Source: Planctomycetota bacterium (lineage in GTDB: Bacteria > Planctomycetota > MHYJ01 > WSZJ01 > JACPWG01). Taken from it: a stretch of 64,000 bases of DNA. The stretch spans positions 62,001 to 126,000 of the forward strand of contig JACPWG010000142.1 of the NCBI GenBank assembly GCA_016197205.1, in the 5' to 3' direction. The notes beneath the pieces are model-generated. The model was not told the DNA's origin, did not search any database, and was given only the letters and a program-made list of their open reading frames with translations. A program made the translations under genes and the position numbers. Below, one piece after another: positions 36,862-45,939 of this stretch. The stretch's first letter is position 1. Each line of letters starts with the position of its first letter.

Positions 36862-37062
36862 TTAGCGGGAGTTCATCTTCGACTGGACCGCGTTCAGCTT
36901 GGTCGTGGAGGTCGAGAAGAGTGACTTGACCTTGTCGCCGAAGAGTCCGACCGCGCCGATCAGGAAGATCGCCACGAGCGCTACGATGATGATGTACTCG
37001 GTCATGCTCGCGCCGGTTTCCTTGGCCAGCTTCCCGTTCCGCGCCATCAGGTTCTTCAGCAT
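36862..37062 (-). CDS. Flp/Fap-type pilin (first copy)
   Basis: A 66-residue Flp pilin precursor: leader MLKNLMARNGKLAKETG, cleavage before ASMTEY, and helix IIIVALVAIFLIGAVGLFG identical over most of its length to the second copy. The length is typical of the family. ATG at 37062 has AGGAG 8 nt upstream; an in-frame GTG three codons earlier is rejected because it would lie on that site. The pilin needs a Tad secretion system and a prepilin peptidase, none of which is in the window. Confidence 0.9.
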   Translation of the reverse strand: MLKNLMARNGKLAKETGASMTEYIIIVALVAIFLIGAVGLFGDKVKSLFSTSTTKLNAVQSKMNSR

Positions 37063-37121
37063 GCAAGTCACTCCTACGCTTGTTTTGTTTCGTTCTCAGT
37101 CCCATCCGATGTTTGGGCTTT

Positions 37122-37137
37122 AGCAAGTCGAGAGCCA
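37122..37137 (-). promoter_or_regulatory. sigma-54-type promoter of the Flp pilin operon
   Basis: On the minus strand TGGCTCTCGACTTGCT fits the -24/-12 consensus TGGC-N7-TTGCW exactly, 60 bp upstream of the pilin ATG. Sigma-54 control of pilin genes is known in other bacteria and would need an enhancer-binding activator; none is in the window. Confidence 0.6.
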
Positions 37138-37365
37138 CTCGCCGCGCACAGGAACGAACGTCCGCAACTAAATGAAATTGAATAGGTTGCACGCGCAGGC
37201 TATGCCGCGTCGCGACACCCATACCCTCTGTGGCGGGTCCAAAAAGCTGGCTATTCCCAAAAACTGGAGGGATCGCGTCCGCGTCCTTCCAAGCACAAAT
37301 TGCCGGGCTGGCCGGCGCTGCAGCCTGGAAACGACGCAAGGCGGGTCTCCTCGGTCCCCTCTGTG

Positions 37366-37537
37366 CTGAGTACCGCCCCACAGAATTGGGTGACCAATTT
37401 CCTCGACGATTTCGGCCGCCTGCTTCGTTGCGCGCGCTCGACGTAGTTCTCCGTTACTACGCCTCGCTCGCGCGCCTCGCGGGCGGCCGAACTTGCCTTC
37501 GGCTATTGGTCACCGACTCCCGTGGAGCGGTCCTGAG
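37366..37537. repeat. 172-bp terminal-inverted-repeat element, copy 2
   Basis: The same length and layout as 32203..32374, with most differences in the left arm and loop. It lies between the pilin promoter and the amidase gene, and no gene is seen between 37138 and 37618. Confidence 0.85.
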
Positions 37538-37618
37538 GAGGGAACAGGGAGGACCCGCCTTGCGGATTCGGTTACCTCGGCCGGACCTGCGCAGGCCCGA
37601 CCTCGGGGTCAGCCGTGG

Positions 37619-38656
37619 TTAGAGGCCCTGCGCGGTCGTGTAGCCGGCATGGAACCAGCGTTCGGTCCCGCCCCAGAAGATCTTCACCCAGGGCCAGACG
37701 TTCCCGTTCGTCAAGTACATCTCGCCGGCATGAGCCAGACCGACGATGCTGTTGCCCATGCCAGGACCGGTCCGGACGTTCAGCCCCGCCGCGGTCACCT
37801 TGCGGGCGGTCACGCCGCTCACGTGGGCGAGGTAGCTGCCGTGGCACCACCCGGTGTTGCCCGCGAACCAGACCTTGTGCCACACGCCGCTCTGGGTCAT
37901 GGACACGTAGAGCTGGCCGCTGTAGACGCCGCCGAGGATCGAGTTCGCGGTGCTGGGGCCGGAGCGCACGTTCAGCGCCGCCGCCGTCACCTTCACGCCC
38001 TTCAGCGTGCCGCTGGAGGGAGGCGGAGGGGTCCCGCCGCCGCCGCCCCCACCGCCGCCGCCGGCCATGACCAGCGCCATGTAGTGGTCCCAGTTCCAGT
38101 GCGGGCCCGGATCGGTGTGGTGCCCCGCGCCGCCGAAGCCGGACCCGTCCGGGTCCGGGACTTCCTGGTGGCCGATGATGTGGCTGCGATCCATCGGGAT
38201 GCCGTAGGTCTGGCAGATCCACCGGACCAGCGCCGCGGACTTCGCGTACTCCGCCTCGGTGTACAAGCTCGACGACGCAAAGCCGGCGTGCTCGATGCCG
38301 ATCGAGGTCTCGTTGTAGGCCCAGTTCCCCGCGTGCCAGGCGATGTCGTGGTCCGCGACCATCTGCGTGAGGGCGCCATCGTAGCCGATCACGTAGTGCG
38401 CGCTGGCGTGCGCGGCCGGATTCTGAAACCACCCGATCGCCCCGGGGGCCGTGCCTTCGATGTCGTGAATCACCACCCTCGAGATCCCGCGCGGGCCGTG
38501 GGAAGTGAAGTTCCCCGAGTTCGCCGGGACCCACGCGGCCGGCGGCTTCGGATCGGCGGAGGCCACCGTCCCGGCCCCCACGACCGACACGAACGCCCAA
38601 GCCGCCAACAGCCCCGTCGCCGCCCATCCCCGCTCCCGCGTCGCGCCTCCAGTCAT
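37619..38656 (-). CDS. N-acetylmuramoyl-L-alanine amidase with two SH3b domains
   Basis: A 345-residue secreted peptidoglycan hydrolase. A signal peptide (residues 1-34, ending TVASA) precedes an Amidase_2 (PGRP-like) domain with zinc ligands in VVIHDIEG and in GHHTDPG near residue 180, and HYVIGYDGALTQMV between them. A Gly10 run and a Pro stretch form a linker, then two bacterial SH3 domains (LNVRSGPST... and LNVRTGPGM...) bind the cell wall. It should cleave the bond between muramic acid and L-Ala. The GGAGG 7 nt upstream supports the start at 38656. It is read away from the alanyl-tRNA editing gene. Confidence 0.93.
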   Translation of the reverse strand: MTGGATRERGWAATGLLAAWAFVSVVGAGTVASADPKPPAAWVPANSGNFTSHGPRGISRVVIHDIEGTAPGAIGWFQNPAAHASAHYVIGYDGALTQMVADHDIAWHAGNWAYNETSIGIEHAGFASSSLYTEAEYAKSAALVRWICQTYGIPMDRSHIIGHQEVPDPDGSGFGGAGHHTDPGPHWNWDHYMALVMAGGGGGGGGGGTPPPPSSGTLKGVKVTAAALNVRSGPSTANSILGGVYSGQLYVSMTQSGVWHKVWFAGNTGWCHGSYLAHVSGVTARKVTAAGLNVRTGPGMGNSIVGLAHAGEMYLTNGNVWPWVKIFWGGTERWFHAGYTTAQGL

Positions 38657-38770
38657 CTCTCGTCCTCCGGCTGTATGACGATTTTATTTTCGACCCCGGC
38701 TCACCCCTGCGGGCCGGTGGTCACGGAGGCGAAATCGCAAGGTCAATGCCGGTCGCGACGCAAAGTGGTC

Positions 38771-38799
38771 TTTACAGGCGCAACTCCCTATTCTATAAT
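38771..38799 (+). promoter_or_regulatory. strong predicted sigma-70 promoter of the alanyl-tRNA editing gene
   Basis: TTTACA (38771..38776) and consensus TATAAT (38794..38799), spacer 17 bp, inside the most AT-rich patch of the region, 100 bp upstream of the ATG at 38899. Confidence 0.6.
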
Positions 38800-38898
38800 A
38801 TATTGTGTTCTAACGAAAAAATGTGGCCCACCCCGTGCTCCGGGCGGTCTTGTAAGGTCCGCTTGACGAGGCTGGGGTCCAGCGGAGGGACGCGTTTC

Positions 38899-40104
38899 AT
38901 GACCCAAAGACTCTTCTTCGAGAACGCCTACCTCACGGAGTTCGAGGCACGACCGCTTCGCGTCCAGCGGGAAGGGGAACGCACCGCGGTGGTCCTCGAC
39001 GCCACGGCCTTCTACCCAACCTCGGGCGGCCAGCCGCACGATCTCGGCGAGCTGGGCGGGGCGCGCGTGTTGAACGTCGAGGAACGCGGCGCGGAGATCG
39101 TCCACCTCCTGGATCGCGCTCCCGACTCGGGCCCGGTCCTGCGCGGACGCGTGGACCCGGACCGCCGGCGCGATCACCGCGAACAGCATTCCGGGCAGCA
39201 CCTGCTCTCCGCCGCTTTCGTCCAGCTCGCCCGCGCCGAGACCAGCTCCTTCCACCTCGGCGCCGAGGAGTGCACGATCGACCTCAGCCGGCCCGCGCTG
39301 GGCCCGGACGACCTCGACGCGGCCGAGGACCTTGCCAACCGGATCGTCCGGGAGTGCCGCCCTGTCCGACCCACGATCCATTCCGCGGCCGAGGCGAAGG
39401 CCCTCCCTCTCCGAAAGCCGCCCGCCGTCGAAGGCGACGTGCGCGTCGTTACCGTCGAGGGGTTCGACGTGAGCGCCTGCGGGGGGACCCACGTCGCTCG
39501 GACCGGCGAAGTCGGGCAGATCCGCGTCCTGGGCGCCGAGAAGACGAAGGGCCTGCTCCGGGTCTCGTTCGTCTGCGGCGGCCGGGCGCTGCTCGCCGCG
39601 CGCCGGAAGGGACGCCTCCTGGAGGCGCTCCGGGGCGCGGCCGGGACCTCCGAGCCGGAGCTGCCGGCGGCCTTCGGGCGTCTCCGCGCCGAGGGGGAGC
39701 GGCTGCGGAAGGCGCACCAGGAGACGTCGGAGGCGCTCCTGGCCTACGAGGCCCGGGAACTTTTCGCGGCGGCCCCCGGGGCGGCCGGCGGGACCAAGCT
39801 GGTGGTGAAAACGCTCGACGGGCGGGAGATGAAGGAACTGTCGTGGCTCGCGGACCGGATCGCCCGCGAGGGCCGCTGCGTGGTTCTCCTGGGCGGGCGC
39901 GGCGAACGGGCCTCGCTGGCGTTCGTGCGCTCGGAGGGCATCGACCTCGACCTGCGGAAGGCGCTCGAGCCCGCGGCGCGCGAGATCGAAGGCAAGGGGG
40001 GCGGCCGGCCGAACTTCGTGCAGGCGGGCGGGAGCAGGCGGGAGGGCGTGGAGGCCGCGCTCGCAGCCGCTCGGGCGTGGGTAGCGGCGGCGCTGGGCGG
40101 TTAG
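38899..40104 (+). CDS. AlaX-type alanyl-tRNA editing protein with DHHA1 domain
   Basis: A 401-residue free-standing editing protein related to the C-terminal half of alanyl-tRNA synthetase, which removes Ser or Gly wrongly attached to tRNA-Ala. The N-terminal half carries the FYPTSGGQPHDLG motif and the zinc site HSGQHLL (HxxxH) with CGGTHV. The C-terminal ~140 residues are a DHHA1 domain ending in GKGGGRPNFVQAGG. This is the long (AlaX-L) form. The ATG at 38899 has GGAGGG 9 nt upstream; a longer open frame upstream runs through the promoter. It stands alone, divergent from the amidase gene. Confidence 0.92.
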   Translation: MTQRLFFENAYLTEFEARPLRVQREGERTAVVLDATAFYPTSGGQPHDLGELGGARVLNVEERGAEIVHLLDRAPDSGPVLRGRVDPDRRRDHREQHSGQHLLSAAFVQLARAETSSFHLGAEECTIDLSRPALGPDDLDAAEDLANRIVRECRPVRPTIHSAAEAKALPLRKPPAVEGDVRVVTVEGFDVSACGGTHVARTGEVGQIRVLGAEKTKGLLRVSFVCGGRALLAARRKGRLLEALRGAAGTSEPELPAAFGRLRAEGERLRKAHQETSEALLAYEARELFAAAPGAAGGTKLVVKTLDGREMKELSWLADRIAREGRCVVLLGGRGERASLAFVRSEGIDLDLRKALEPAAREIEGKGGGRPNFVQAGGSRREGVEAALAAARAWVAAALGG

Positions 40105-40455
40105 TTCTTTTTTGGGCGCGAGGCGGAGGCGGCGGCCGCGATCAAAACGCGTGCGCAAGCCTCAGCCCTGCACCCGCGAAAACCGGACCTGGGCGGGACT
40201 CAGGCGGGCCCGGGGGTCTCTGCGAGTACGGGTGCAGGGCGGAAGCCCTGCACCACAACGATCGGTCGTCCATTCGGTTGTCGCATTTTTTTGTAGCGGC
40301 ACCGCGGTGCTTCACCCTGCGCACGGTCCTCTGCGCCTCTGTGTCTCTGTGTTTCGTCCACCCTTCCTCCCTCCCCTGCCCTCCCACGCTTCTCACCCGA
40401 CCCTGATCGCCCACCTCCTCGCCATCCCAACCCCCTCGCCTACGCCTCCCCTCCC
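40105..40455. other. gene-free stretch with palindromes and a CACAGAG repeat
   Basis: No gene is seen. A perfect 10-bp hairpin GGTGCAGGGC-GGAA-GCCCTGCACC lies at 40231..40254, with an additional inverted copy of its arm near 40170. A palindrome GCACCGCGGTGC follows near 40299, then the CACAGAG-type repeat (about 40330..40357, read on the minus strand). Confidence 0.6.
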
Positions 40456-40866
40456 TTACGCCTCACTCCCCTTCGCGCCTTCCGCCGCGCGGCGCGCCTG
40501 GCACTCCGAACACGGGCAGATCTCTCGGAGGAAACGGAACGAATACAGCCCCGTGTTGTGGCCGTCGCTCCACTCGAAGCGCACGGCGTACGCGCCGACC
40601 GGTTCGAATTTCCGGATGACCACGTCCTCCGCGATCTGCGAGACCTCCACCCGCCGCTTTCCCGACCACTCGTCCACGCACGCGGCGCACGGACAGCTCA
40701 CGCGCAGGTACTTGAACCGGTAGGTCGACACGTGGCCGTCTCCCCACGTCCACTCGAGCGTCGCCGCGTCCACGCGCTTCACGTCCCGCGGCTCCAGCTT
40801 CAGTGCGTCCTCGTCCGGCCGCGGTTGCCCTTCCAGATGACGCAGGGGCTGTTCGGAAGGTTTCAT
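40456..40866 (-). CDS. DUF971 domain protein (GBBH-like N-terminal domain)
   Basis: A 136-residue protein of the DUF971 family, the Cys/His domain found at the N-terminus of gamma-butyrobetaine hydroxylases and as separate proteins linked to iron-sulfur or iron metabolism. It has two CPC motifs, SCPCAACVDEW near residue 57 and ICPCSECQARR near 118, each following an FRFLRxxCPC-type strand, with ISDGH-like WSDGHNTG between. The start at 40866 follows the NHLRC2-like gene by 28 bp on the same strand, so the two probably form an operon. Confidence 0.85.
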   Translation of the reverse strand: MKPSEQPLRHLEGQPRPDEDALKLEPRDVKRVDAATLEWTWGDGHVSTYRFKYLRVSCPCAACVDEWSGKRRVEVSQIAEDVVIRKFEPVGAYAVRFEWSDGHNTGLYSFRFLREICPCSECQARRAAEGAKGSEA

Positions 40867-40894
40867 GGGTCGCAGTCCCCGAAAAATTCTCCGC

Positions 40895-42367
40895 CTAGGA
40901 CTCGAGGCCGGCCAAGACCAGCGTCGAGACCGCGCGCGTCGCCAGGTCGCACACGCGCACGGCGTGGTTATTCGTATCCGCAACGTAGAGCTGGTCCCCC
41001 AGCACGGCGAGCCCGCCCGGCTCGTGGAACCGGGCGCGTTCACCGTCCACGAAGCCCGGCTGCCCGTCCCCCGCGAAGGTCGCCGAGGTCTTCTCCTCGG
41101 GGTCGAGCTCCTTGAGCTTGTGGTTGAACGTGTCCGCCACGAACAGGCGACCCGCGTGGTACAGGCACGCGAGCGGATGCTGGAGCCGCACGAGCGCGCC
41201 GCGACCGTCGCGATCGCCGAACTCGAACAGCCCCTCCCCGACCACGGTCGACACCAACCCCTTCTCATGCAAGTCGGTCGCGCGAATGGCGCTCACCTCG
41301 CTGTCGGCGACGAAGAGGAACCCGCCCCCGACGGCCAGCCCGCTGGGCTGCGCGAAGGCGGCCTCGTCGAGGGGTCCGTCGAGCAGGTCCTCGCGGCCGG
41401 AGCCCGCGTACGGCCTCACGCTCCCCTTCGCGCCGAGGTCCAGCACCCAGAGGCGGTGGTCACCGGCCATCGCGATAAAGAGCCGGTGTTTGTCCAGCGC
41501 GAGGTCCCAGGGGGAGTTCAGGGCCGTCTTCCGCCCCGGTCCGCCCCCCGCGCCGCCGCGCGCGCGCTCCCCGGTCCCCGCGAGGGTCGAGACCCTGCGC
41601 GCGGCCAGGTCGACCGCGCGGATCGCATGGTTTTCCGTGTCCGCGACGAAGAGCGTGCCGCCGGAGCACGCGAGTCCCTGCGGCTGGAAAAAGGAGCACG
41701 CCTCGTACGCGCCGTCCTCGAAGCCGGCACGCCCGCTGCCGATCACCGACAGCACCTGGCCCGAGGCTGCCACCTCGAGGAGGCGGTGGTGGTTCGTATC
41801 GGACACGAAGAGCCGCGGCGGGGAGCCGCGCGCGCAAAGCTTCCCGGGGAAGGCCAGGAGGCCGGTTTCCTCCTCTTCCCGCCGGTAGCGCACGGGCGTG
41901 CGGTCAAGCGTACCTTTTTTTTCATGCTCGGCGAGCGTCCGGCCGACGACCTGCTCCAGCAGCTCGTAGTGCCCTTCGCCGGAGACGCCGCCCACCAGGT
42001 AGCCCTCGGGATCGATGACGACGAGCGTGGGCCAGCCGCGGATGCCGTACCGGCCCCAGTTCACGAACTCGCCGTCGTTCGCGACCGGGTGGTCCACGCC
42101 GTGGCGCAGGATCGCCTTCCGGAGGTTGGCTGCGTCCTTTTCGGTGCTGAACTTCGCGGAGTGGATGCCCACGACGGCCAGGGCGTCTCCATATTTTTTT
42201 TCGAGCCGCCGGAGGTCGGGGAAGACGTGCCTGCAGTTGATGCAGCCGTAGGTCCAGAAATCGAGCAGGACGACCTTGCCGCGGAGGTCGCGCAGGCGGA
42301 CGGGCCCGGCGGCGTTCAGCCAACCGGTCTCGCCTTCGAGCTCGGGGGCCTGGACGCGTTCGGCCAT
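40895..42367 (-). CDS. NHLRC2-like protein: thioredoxin fold plus NHL repeats
   Basis: A 490-residue protein with an N-terminal thioredoxin-like domain (about residues 20-170; active-site-like CINC in WTYGCINCRHVFPDL) followed by six NHL beta-propeller blades (repeats of the type LFVADTxNHxIRxxDL). This is the architecture of human NHLRC2 and its bacterial relatives. A redox or protein-interaction role is likely but is not established in bacteria. No signal peptide is present. The ATG at 42367 begins directly before the conserved part. Two long A8-type runs encode Lys-Lys here (42193 and 41912). tRNA-Ser(GCU) lies upstream, on the same strand. Confidence 0.87.
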   Translation of the reverse strand: MAERVQAPELEGETGWLNAAGPVRLRDLRGKVVLLDFWTYGCINCRHVFPDLRRLEKKYGDALAVVGIHSAKFSTEKDAANLRKAILRHGVDHPVANDGEFVNWGRYGIRGWPTLVVIDPEGYLVGGVSGEGHYELLEQVVGRTLAEHEKKGTLDRTPVRYRREEEETGLLAFPGKLCARGSPPRLFVSDTNHHRLLEVAASGQVLSVIGSGRAGFEDGAYEACSFFQPQGLACSGGTLFVADTENHAIRAVDLAARRVSTLAGTGERARGGAGGGPGRKTALNSPWDLALDKHRLFIAMAGDHRLWVLDLGAKGSVRPYAGSGREDLLDGPLDEAAFAQPSGLAVGGGFLFVADSEVSAIRATDLHEKGLVSTVVGEGLFEFGDRDGRGALVRLQHPLACLYHAGRLFVADTFNHKLKELDPEEKTSATFAGDGQPGFVDGERARFHEPGGLAVLGDQLYVADTNNHAVRVCDLATRAVSTLVLAGLES

Positions 42368-42473
42368 GGGAACCTCTCGCCGCCGGGCGGCGTTCCGGGT
42401 GCAGGGAGATGCCCCGGACCGTTCCCTGGGGATCGTCCCGTCGCCGAGCGGCGGGGGCGTGCTGGACCGGGTA

Positions 42474-42566
<93 letters not shown>

Positions 42567-42653
42567 GTGCGCAAAGGGATTGTCAAGGTAGCGCATGGGG
42601 GGTCGAGATTCAAGCAAAAACGAGGCGGGCCTACTGGGGAGGCGCGAGAGCGC

Positions 42654-44375
42654 TCAGTCCCGCCGATAGGAAATCGAGGCCTCGCCGGTACGCCCGAAGG
42701 GTCGGTACACGAGCGAGCCTCTGGGTGCGCCGGGCGGGACCCGGAAGAGGAGATAGCCCGAGCCCGCAGCCCCGTTGCGGAGCACCGAAGCGGCCACGAC
42801 CGGCCCGGGCGCGCCGTGGCTTTCCGAGAGGTACTCGCGCCCTTCGGACTGGTACGTGAAAAGCGTCGGGCCGATCGGGAGGCGCTCATAGCCGCGGTTC
42901 TCGACGCGGACGTGCACGACGATGACCTGCTCGGACTCGGACGCCTCCCGGGGTTGCCCGGGGGACTCCGGCTGCGAGGCGCCGCCGGCGGCCACGTCAG
43001 GCGGTGGGTCGGGGTTCTCCTCGAACTGCCAGCGTACCAGGGCGGAGCGCAGCCCCTCCAGGCGCCGGCGCGTGTCCTGGCCGCGGCCTTCGGCGAGCAG
43101 GGCGGCCTCGGCGGCACGGCGACCCTCCGCTGCGGGGTCGAAGGCCGCGGGCGGGGCGCCGGGGCCGGGAGCGGCCTCCGCGCGCGAGGTAGGGGATTCA
43201 CCTGAGGGGGAGGCCGACGGTAGGCGCAACGGGCCGGGCGCGGAGCGAGGGCCCGGCCGGATGAGCGGCGCGGGGGAGGGGGGCGGCGCTGCCTCGGAAC
43301 CGGCGAAGACCACCAGCAGAATCGCCGCGAGGCCTGCGCCACCGGCCGCGATCCAGACACCGGGCACACCGAGAGGGCTGGACCCGGGCGACGTCAAGTG
43401 CCGGGCGGAGGCGGCCGCTCGCGCAGGAGAGGGGGCGTGAGCGGACGAGGAGGCGGGCCCGGGCGTGCGTGCCGCGGACGAAGCTCCAGGAGAGCCGCCG
43501 GCCGCCGCGGGAGCCGCTACCGCCGCCGCTGCGGCGGCGAGGTCGTTCGGCGAGAGCGCGGGGCGGATCGCGCTCGACTCCTCGATGGCCGCCGTCAGCG
43601 CGTTCTTGAGCGCGCGGGTGTCGGGTCCGTGCCAGCGTCCGGTGCGCCCCTGCCCCCGCCCGCCGGGGAGGGGCTGAGGCTTCACGGGCTCCCAGGTCCC
43701 GGAGGGAAGAATCGGGGCTTCCGAAGAGGCCTCCGCCGAACGTGGGGTCCGGATGGAGTCGAGGCCCGCGCGCGAAACGGTGACGTCCACCGCGTCCGCA
43801 GCCTCGGCGTCCATCGGGTCGACCGGCGCCTCTCCCCCCGGCTCTCCACCCTCCCGCCCAGCCTCCAAACGCTCGCCCGGTGAGGCTACCGCCTCCGTGC
43901 CTCCGTCGACCTCGGCCGGCTGCGCCGGCGCCTCCTCGGCGGCGGGCGCGAGCACGCCCGCACGGGCCGCGTCGCTCTCGTCGGCCATCGCAGCGCTCGT
44001 GTCGTCGGCCGCCTTTATCGCCGGCGGCCCGGCCGGCGCGGTCGGGGAGGACACGGCCGGCCCTCGCGGGCACGAAGCGTCCTCCTCGTGCGCCTCGCCC
44101 CCGCACCGCGGACAAAGCTCAGGTTCGGCCCCGTCTCCCGCGGCCAGGATCGCGTGGGCCTGCGCCGGGGAGAGGACCTCGGTCACCGGCGTGGGAAGCG
44201 CGGGCTTCGACTTCGGCGGGGCCAGTTCCTCGGCGGGGAGCCAGCGCGAAAGCGAGCGGTTCGGGACGCGCAGCCGCCGCCCACAGGCCGTGCACCAGGC
44301 CTTGCTGCCCGCCACGGAAGCGGGCACGCCGAGCTTCTGGCCGCACGGGCAATAGAACTTGATCACGTCTTCCAT
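42654..44375 (-). CDS. zinc-ribbon, single-pass membrane protein with C-terminal beta domain
   Basis: A 573-residue protein of unknown function. An N-terminal zinc-finger region has CPCGQKLG and CTACGRRLRVP, followed by a second ribbon CPRCGGEAHEEDASC near residue 95. A long Ala/Pro/Glu-rich linker leads to a membrane segment (about residue 335, VWIAAGGAGLAAILLVVFAG), another low-complexity linker and a C-terminal beta domain (VIVVHVRVENRGYERLPIGPT...FRVPPGAP) of the kind seen after membrane anchors. This resembles zinc-ribbon membrane proteins common in Planctomycetota. The ATG at 44375 begins the ribbon. The product is probably a cytosolic-to-periplasmic structural or sensor protein; nothing enzymatic is seen. 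Confidence 0.6.
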   Translation of the reverse strand: MEDVIKFYCPCGQKLGVPASVAGSKAWCTACGRRLRVPNRSLSRWLPAEELAPPKSKPALPTPVTEVLSPAQAHAILAAGDGAEPELCPRCGGEAHEEDASCPRGPAVSSPTAPAGPPAIKAADDTSAAMADESDAARAGVLAPAAEEAPAQPAEVDGGTEAVASPGERLEAGREGGEPGGEAPVDPMDAEAADAVDVTVSRAGLDSIRTPRSAEASSEAPILPSGTWEPVKPQPLPGGRGQGRTGRWHGPDTRALKNALTAAIEESSAIRPALSPNDLAAAAAAVAAPAAAGGSPGASSAARTPGPASSSAHAPSPARAAASARHLTSPGSSPLGVPGVWIAAGGAGLAAILLVVFAGSEAAPPPSPAPLIRPGPRSAPGPLRLPSASPSGESPTSRAEAAPGPGAPPAAFDPAAEGRRAAEAALLAEGRGQDTRRRLEGLRSALVRWQFEENPDPPPDVAAGGASQPESPGQPREASESEQVIVVHVRVENRGYERLPIGPTLFTYQSEGREYLSESHGAPGPVVAASVLRNGAAGSGYLLFRVPPGAPRGSLVYRPFGRTGEASISYRRD

Positions 44376-44616
44376 GCGGGTCCCCGGGTCGGGCCTCCGT
44401 TCGCACACGTTGACCGCTCGCGCTCGGGGCTCGATGCCTCCCCGCAGCCCGAGGGGCATTCTCACCCCCAAGCCGCCCCGCATCATACCCGGCGGCGGCC
44501 GTGGGAGGCAAGCACGGCTGTCTGGCCTACCCGGGGTGTTCGCCCGCCCAGCGGCGTGGCAGTGGACCGCCGAGCCATCCAGCGGAGCCCAAAAGCCGTT
44601 GCGAGACGTGCAAAAA

Positions 44617-44681
44617 TGGCGGAGGGCGAGGGATTCGAACCCCCGGTGACATTGCTGCCACAGCGGTTTTCAAGACCGCCG
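44617..44681. repeat. attachment site copy (displaced tRNA-Ser 3' fragment)
   Basis: 65 bp identical to 55665..55729. It begins with the complement of the CCA end and runs through the T arm, variable arm and anticodon stem-loop of tRNA-Ser(UGA), then breaks off at CCG. It is the host's original 3' fragment displaced by integration. The surrounding 44376..44781 holds no gene. Confidence 0.92.
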
Positions 44682-44733
44682 ACGCGATTCCACAATGCAT
44701 TTACTGTGCGAAACTTGCGGCAATTGTATTTTG

Positions 44734-44757
44734 CCAGGCATACTCCAAGGCATACTA
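44734..44757. promoter_or_regulatory. putative integrase arm-type site, left
   Basis: Two AGGCATACT words 12 bp apart within a 24-bp block 53 bp inside the left attachment site. The same block with one base changed occurs at 55548..55571 near the other end in the same orientation. Such paired sites are where the N-terminal domain of tyrosine integrases binds. Confidence 0.6.
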
Positions 44758-44781
44758 TCCGTCCCGGGAAACGCCCTTATT

Positions 44782-45939
44782 TCATTCGTGAATTGCGCCT
44801 TTCCCCTCTCCCGTTTCGCCCGCCTCCGCGTCGAGCCCAAGCGTGTTCCCGAGGCGCGCAATCGCTGCCCGCCCGGCCTCCGGCGCGAAATGCGCATAGC
44901 GCATCGTAACGGCGAGCGTCGAGTGTCCGAGGATCTTCGCGACGTCGAAGATCGGCACGCCGGCGGCGACCATGAGCGAGGCGGACGTGTGCCGAAGGGT
45001 GTGGAACGTGACGGCGTCGCGCTTTGCTACGGGGATCGCCTGACAGCGGAAAACGGCCGCTTCGAACATCAGCCGGAGCGCGTGGTCGCCGATGGGCGAA
45101 CCGTCTCCGAGAGTGAAGAGCGGGTCCGAACCGTCCAGAGCGGGCGTCCTTCGCCCGGCGCGTAGCGCGAGCAGCTCCCGGCAGAGGTCGTCAGTCATAG
45201 GCACGACGCGCCCCCGGCCCGCCTTCTCGCTCTCGGCGCGCATCACCAACTCGCGCCGGTCGAAGTCCGCGTCGCGCCAGCGGAGGGCGAGCAGGTCGCC
45301 CCGACGGGCGCCGGTTGACAACGCGGCCACGAGAAGCGGCCGGAGGATGGGCGAGGCGGAGGCCACAAGAGCCCGTGCTTCTGCCGCGGAGAGGTACGTT
45401 TCGCGCGCGCGGCCCTTCTCGGAGAAGCGTTCAACGCCCTTGACGGGGTTGTCTTCGACGTAGCCTTGCCGAATCGCCCAGCGGAAAAGCGCGGAGGCAA
45501 GGGCGAGGTCGCGGTTGACCGTCGCTCCCGAGGCACCCTCCTTCTGTCGCTCCGCCGCCCAGCGTTCCAGGTCTTGCGCGCGGACATGGGAGAGAAGACT
45601 CCCGGCCCACGGCGCACGGAGGAGGACGCGGAGGCGCTTCACATCCCCTGCGAAGGTTGAAGGCTTCTTCCTCGCGTGCGCGTGTTCGAGGTACAGCGGC
45701 GCGGCGTCCTTGAACGTGAGGCGCGCGCCTCGCGTGTCGCCGAACACCTCCGCAAGGACGGTCGCCACGGGCACCCCGCCGGTCAACGTCGCGTGGGCAG
45801 TCGCAAGTTTCTTTTCCGCGACGGTCCGCGTGGGGCCGGCCGAACGCAGGTAGCGCCGGCCCTGCCAGGTGAAGAGGGCGTAGAACCCGGGTCTTGGCGG
45901 GCGCGCCAGGACCGTTCCAAACGCACGGCGCTTCTTCAT
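44782..45939 (-). CDS. int: tyrosine-type site-specific integrase
   Basis: A 385-residue phage-type integrase. The N-terminal ~60 residues (including FYALFTWQGRRYLRSAG) form an arm-binding-like domain, residues ~70-165 a core-binding SAM-like domain, and the rest the catalytic domain with the Arg in LSTGARRGDLLALRW, a Lys in ESEKAGRGRVVPM, HTLRH and the GHSTLAVTMRYAHF nucleophile Tyr. It should integrate and excise the element at tRNA-Ser(UGA). The gene lies 100 bp inside the left attachment site, and its ATG overlaps the stop of the ORF6N gene (ATGA). It reads towards the end of the element. Confidence 0.95.
   Translation of the reverse strand: MKKRRAFGTVLARPPRPGFYALFTWQGRRYLRSAGPTRTVAEKKLATAHATLTGGVPVATVLAEVFGDTRGARLTFKDAAPLYLEHAHARKKPSTFAGDVKRLRVLLRAPWAGSLLSHVRAQDLERWAAERQKEGASGATVNRDLALASALFRWAIRQGYVEDNPVKGVERFSEKGRARETYLSAAEARALVASASPILRPLLVAALSTGARRGDLLALRWRDADFDRRELVMRAESEKAGRGRVVPMTDDLCRELLALRAGRRTPALDGSDPLFTLGDGSPIGDHALRLMFEAAVFRCQAIPVAKRDAVTFHTLRHTSASLMVAAGVPIFDVAKILGHSTLAVTMRYAHFAPEAGRAAIARLGNTLGLDAEAGETGEGKGAIHE

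Noticed and set aside
44617..44681. A second tRNA-Ser(UGA) gene
   Set aside because: Only the 3' 65 bp are present; the acceptor 5' strand and D arm are missing, so it is the displaced attachment copy.
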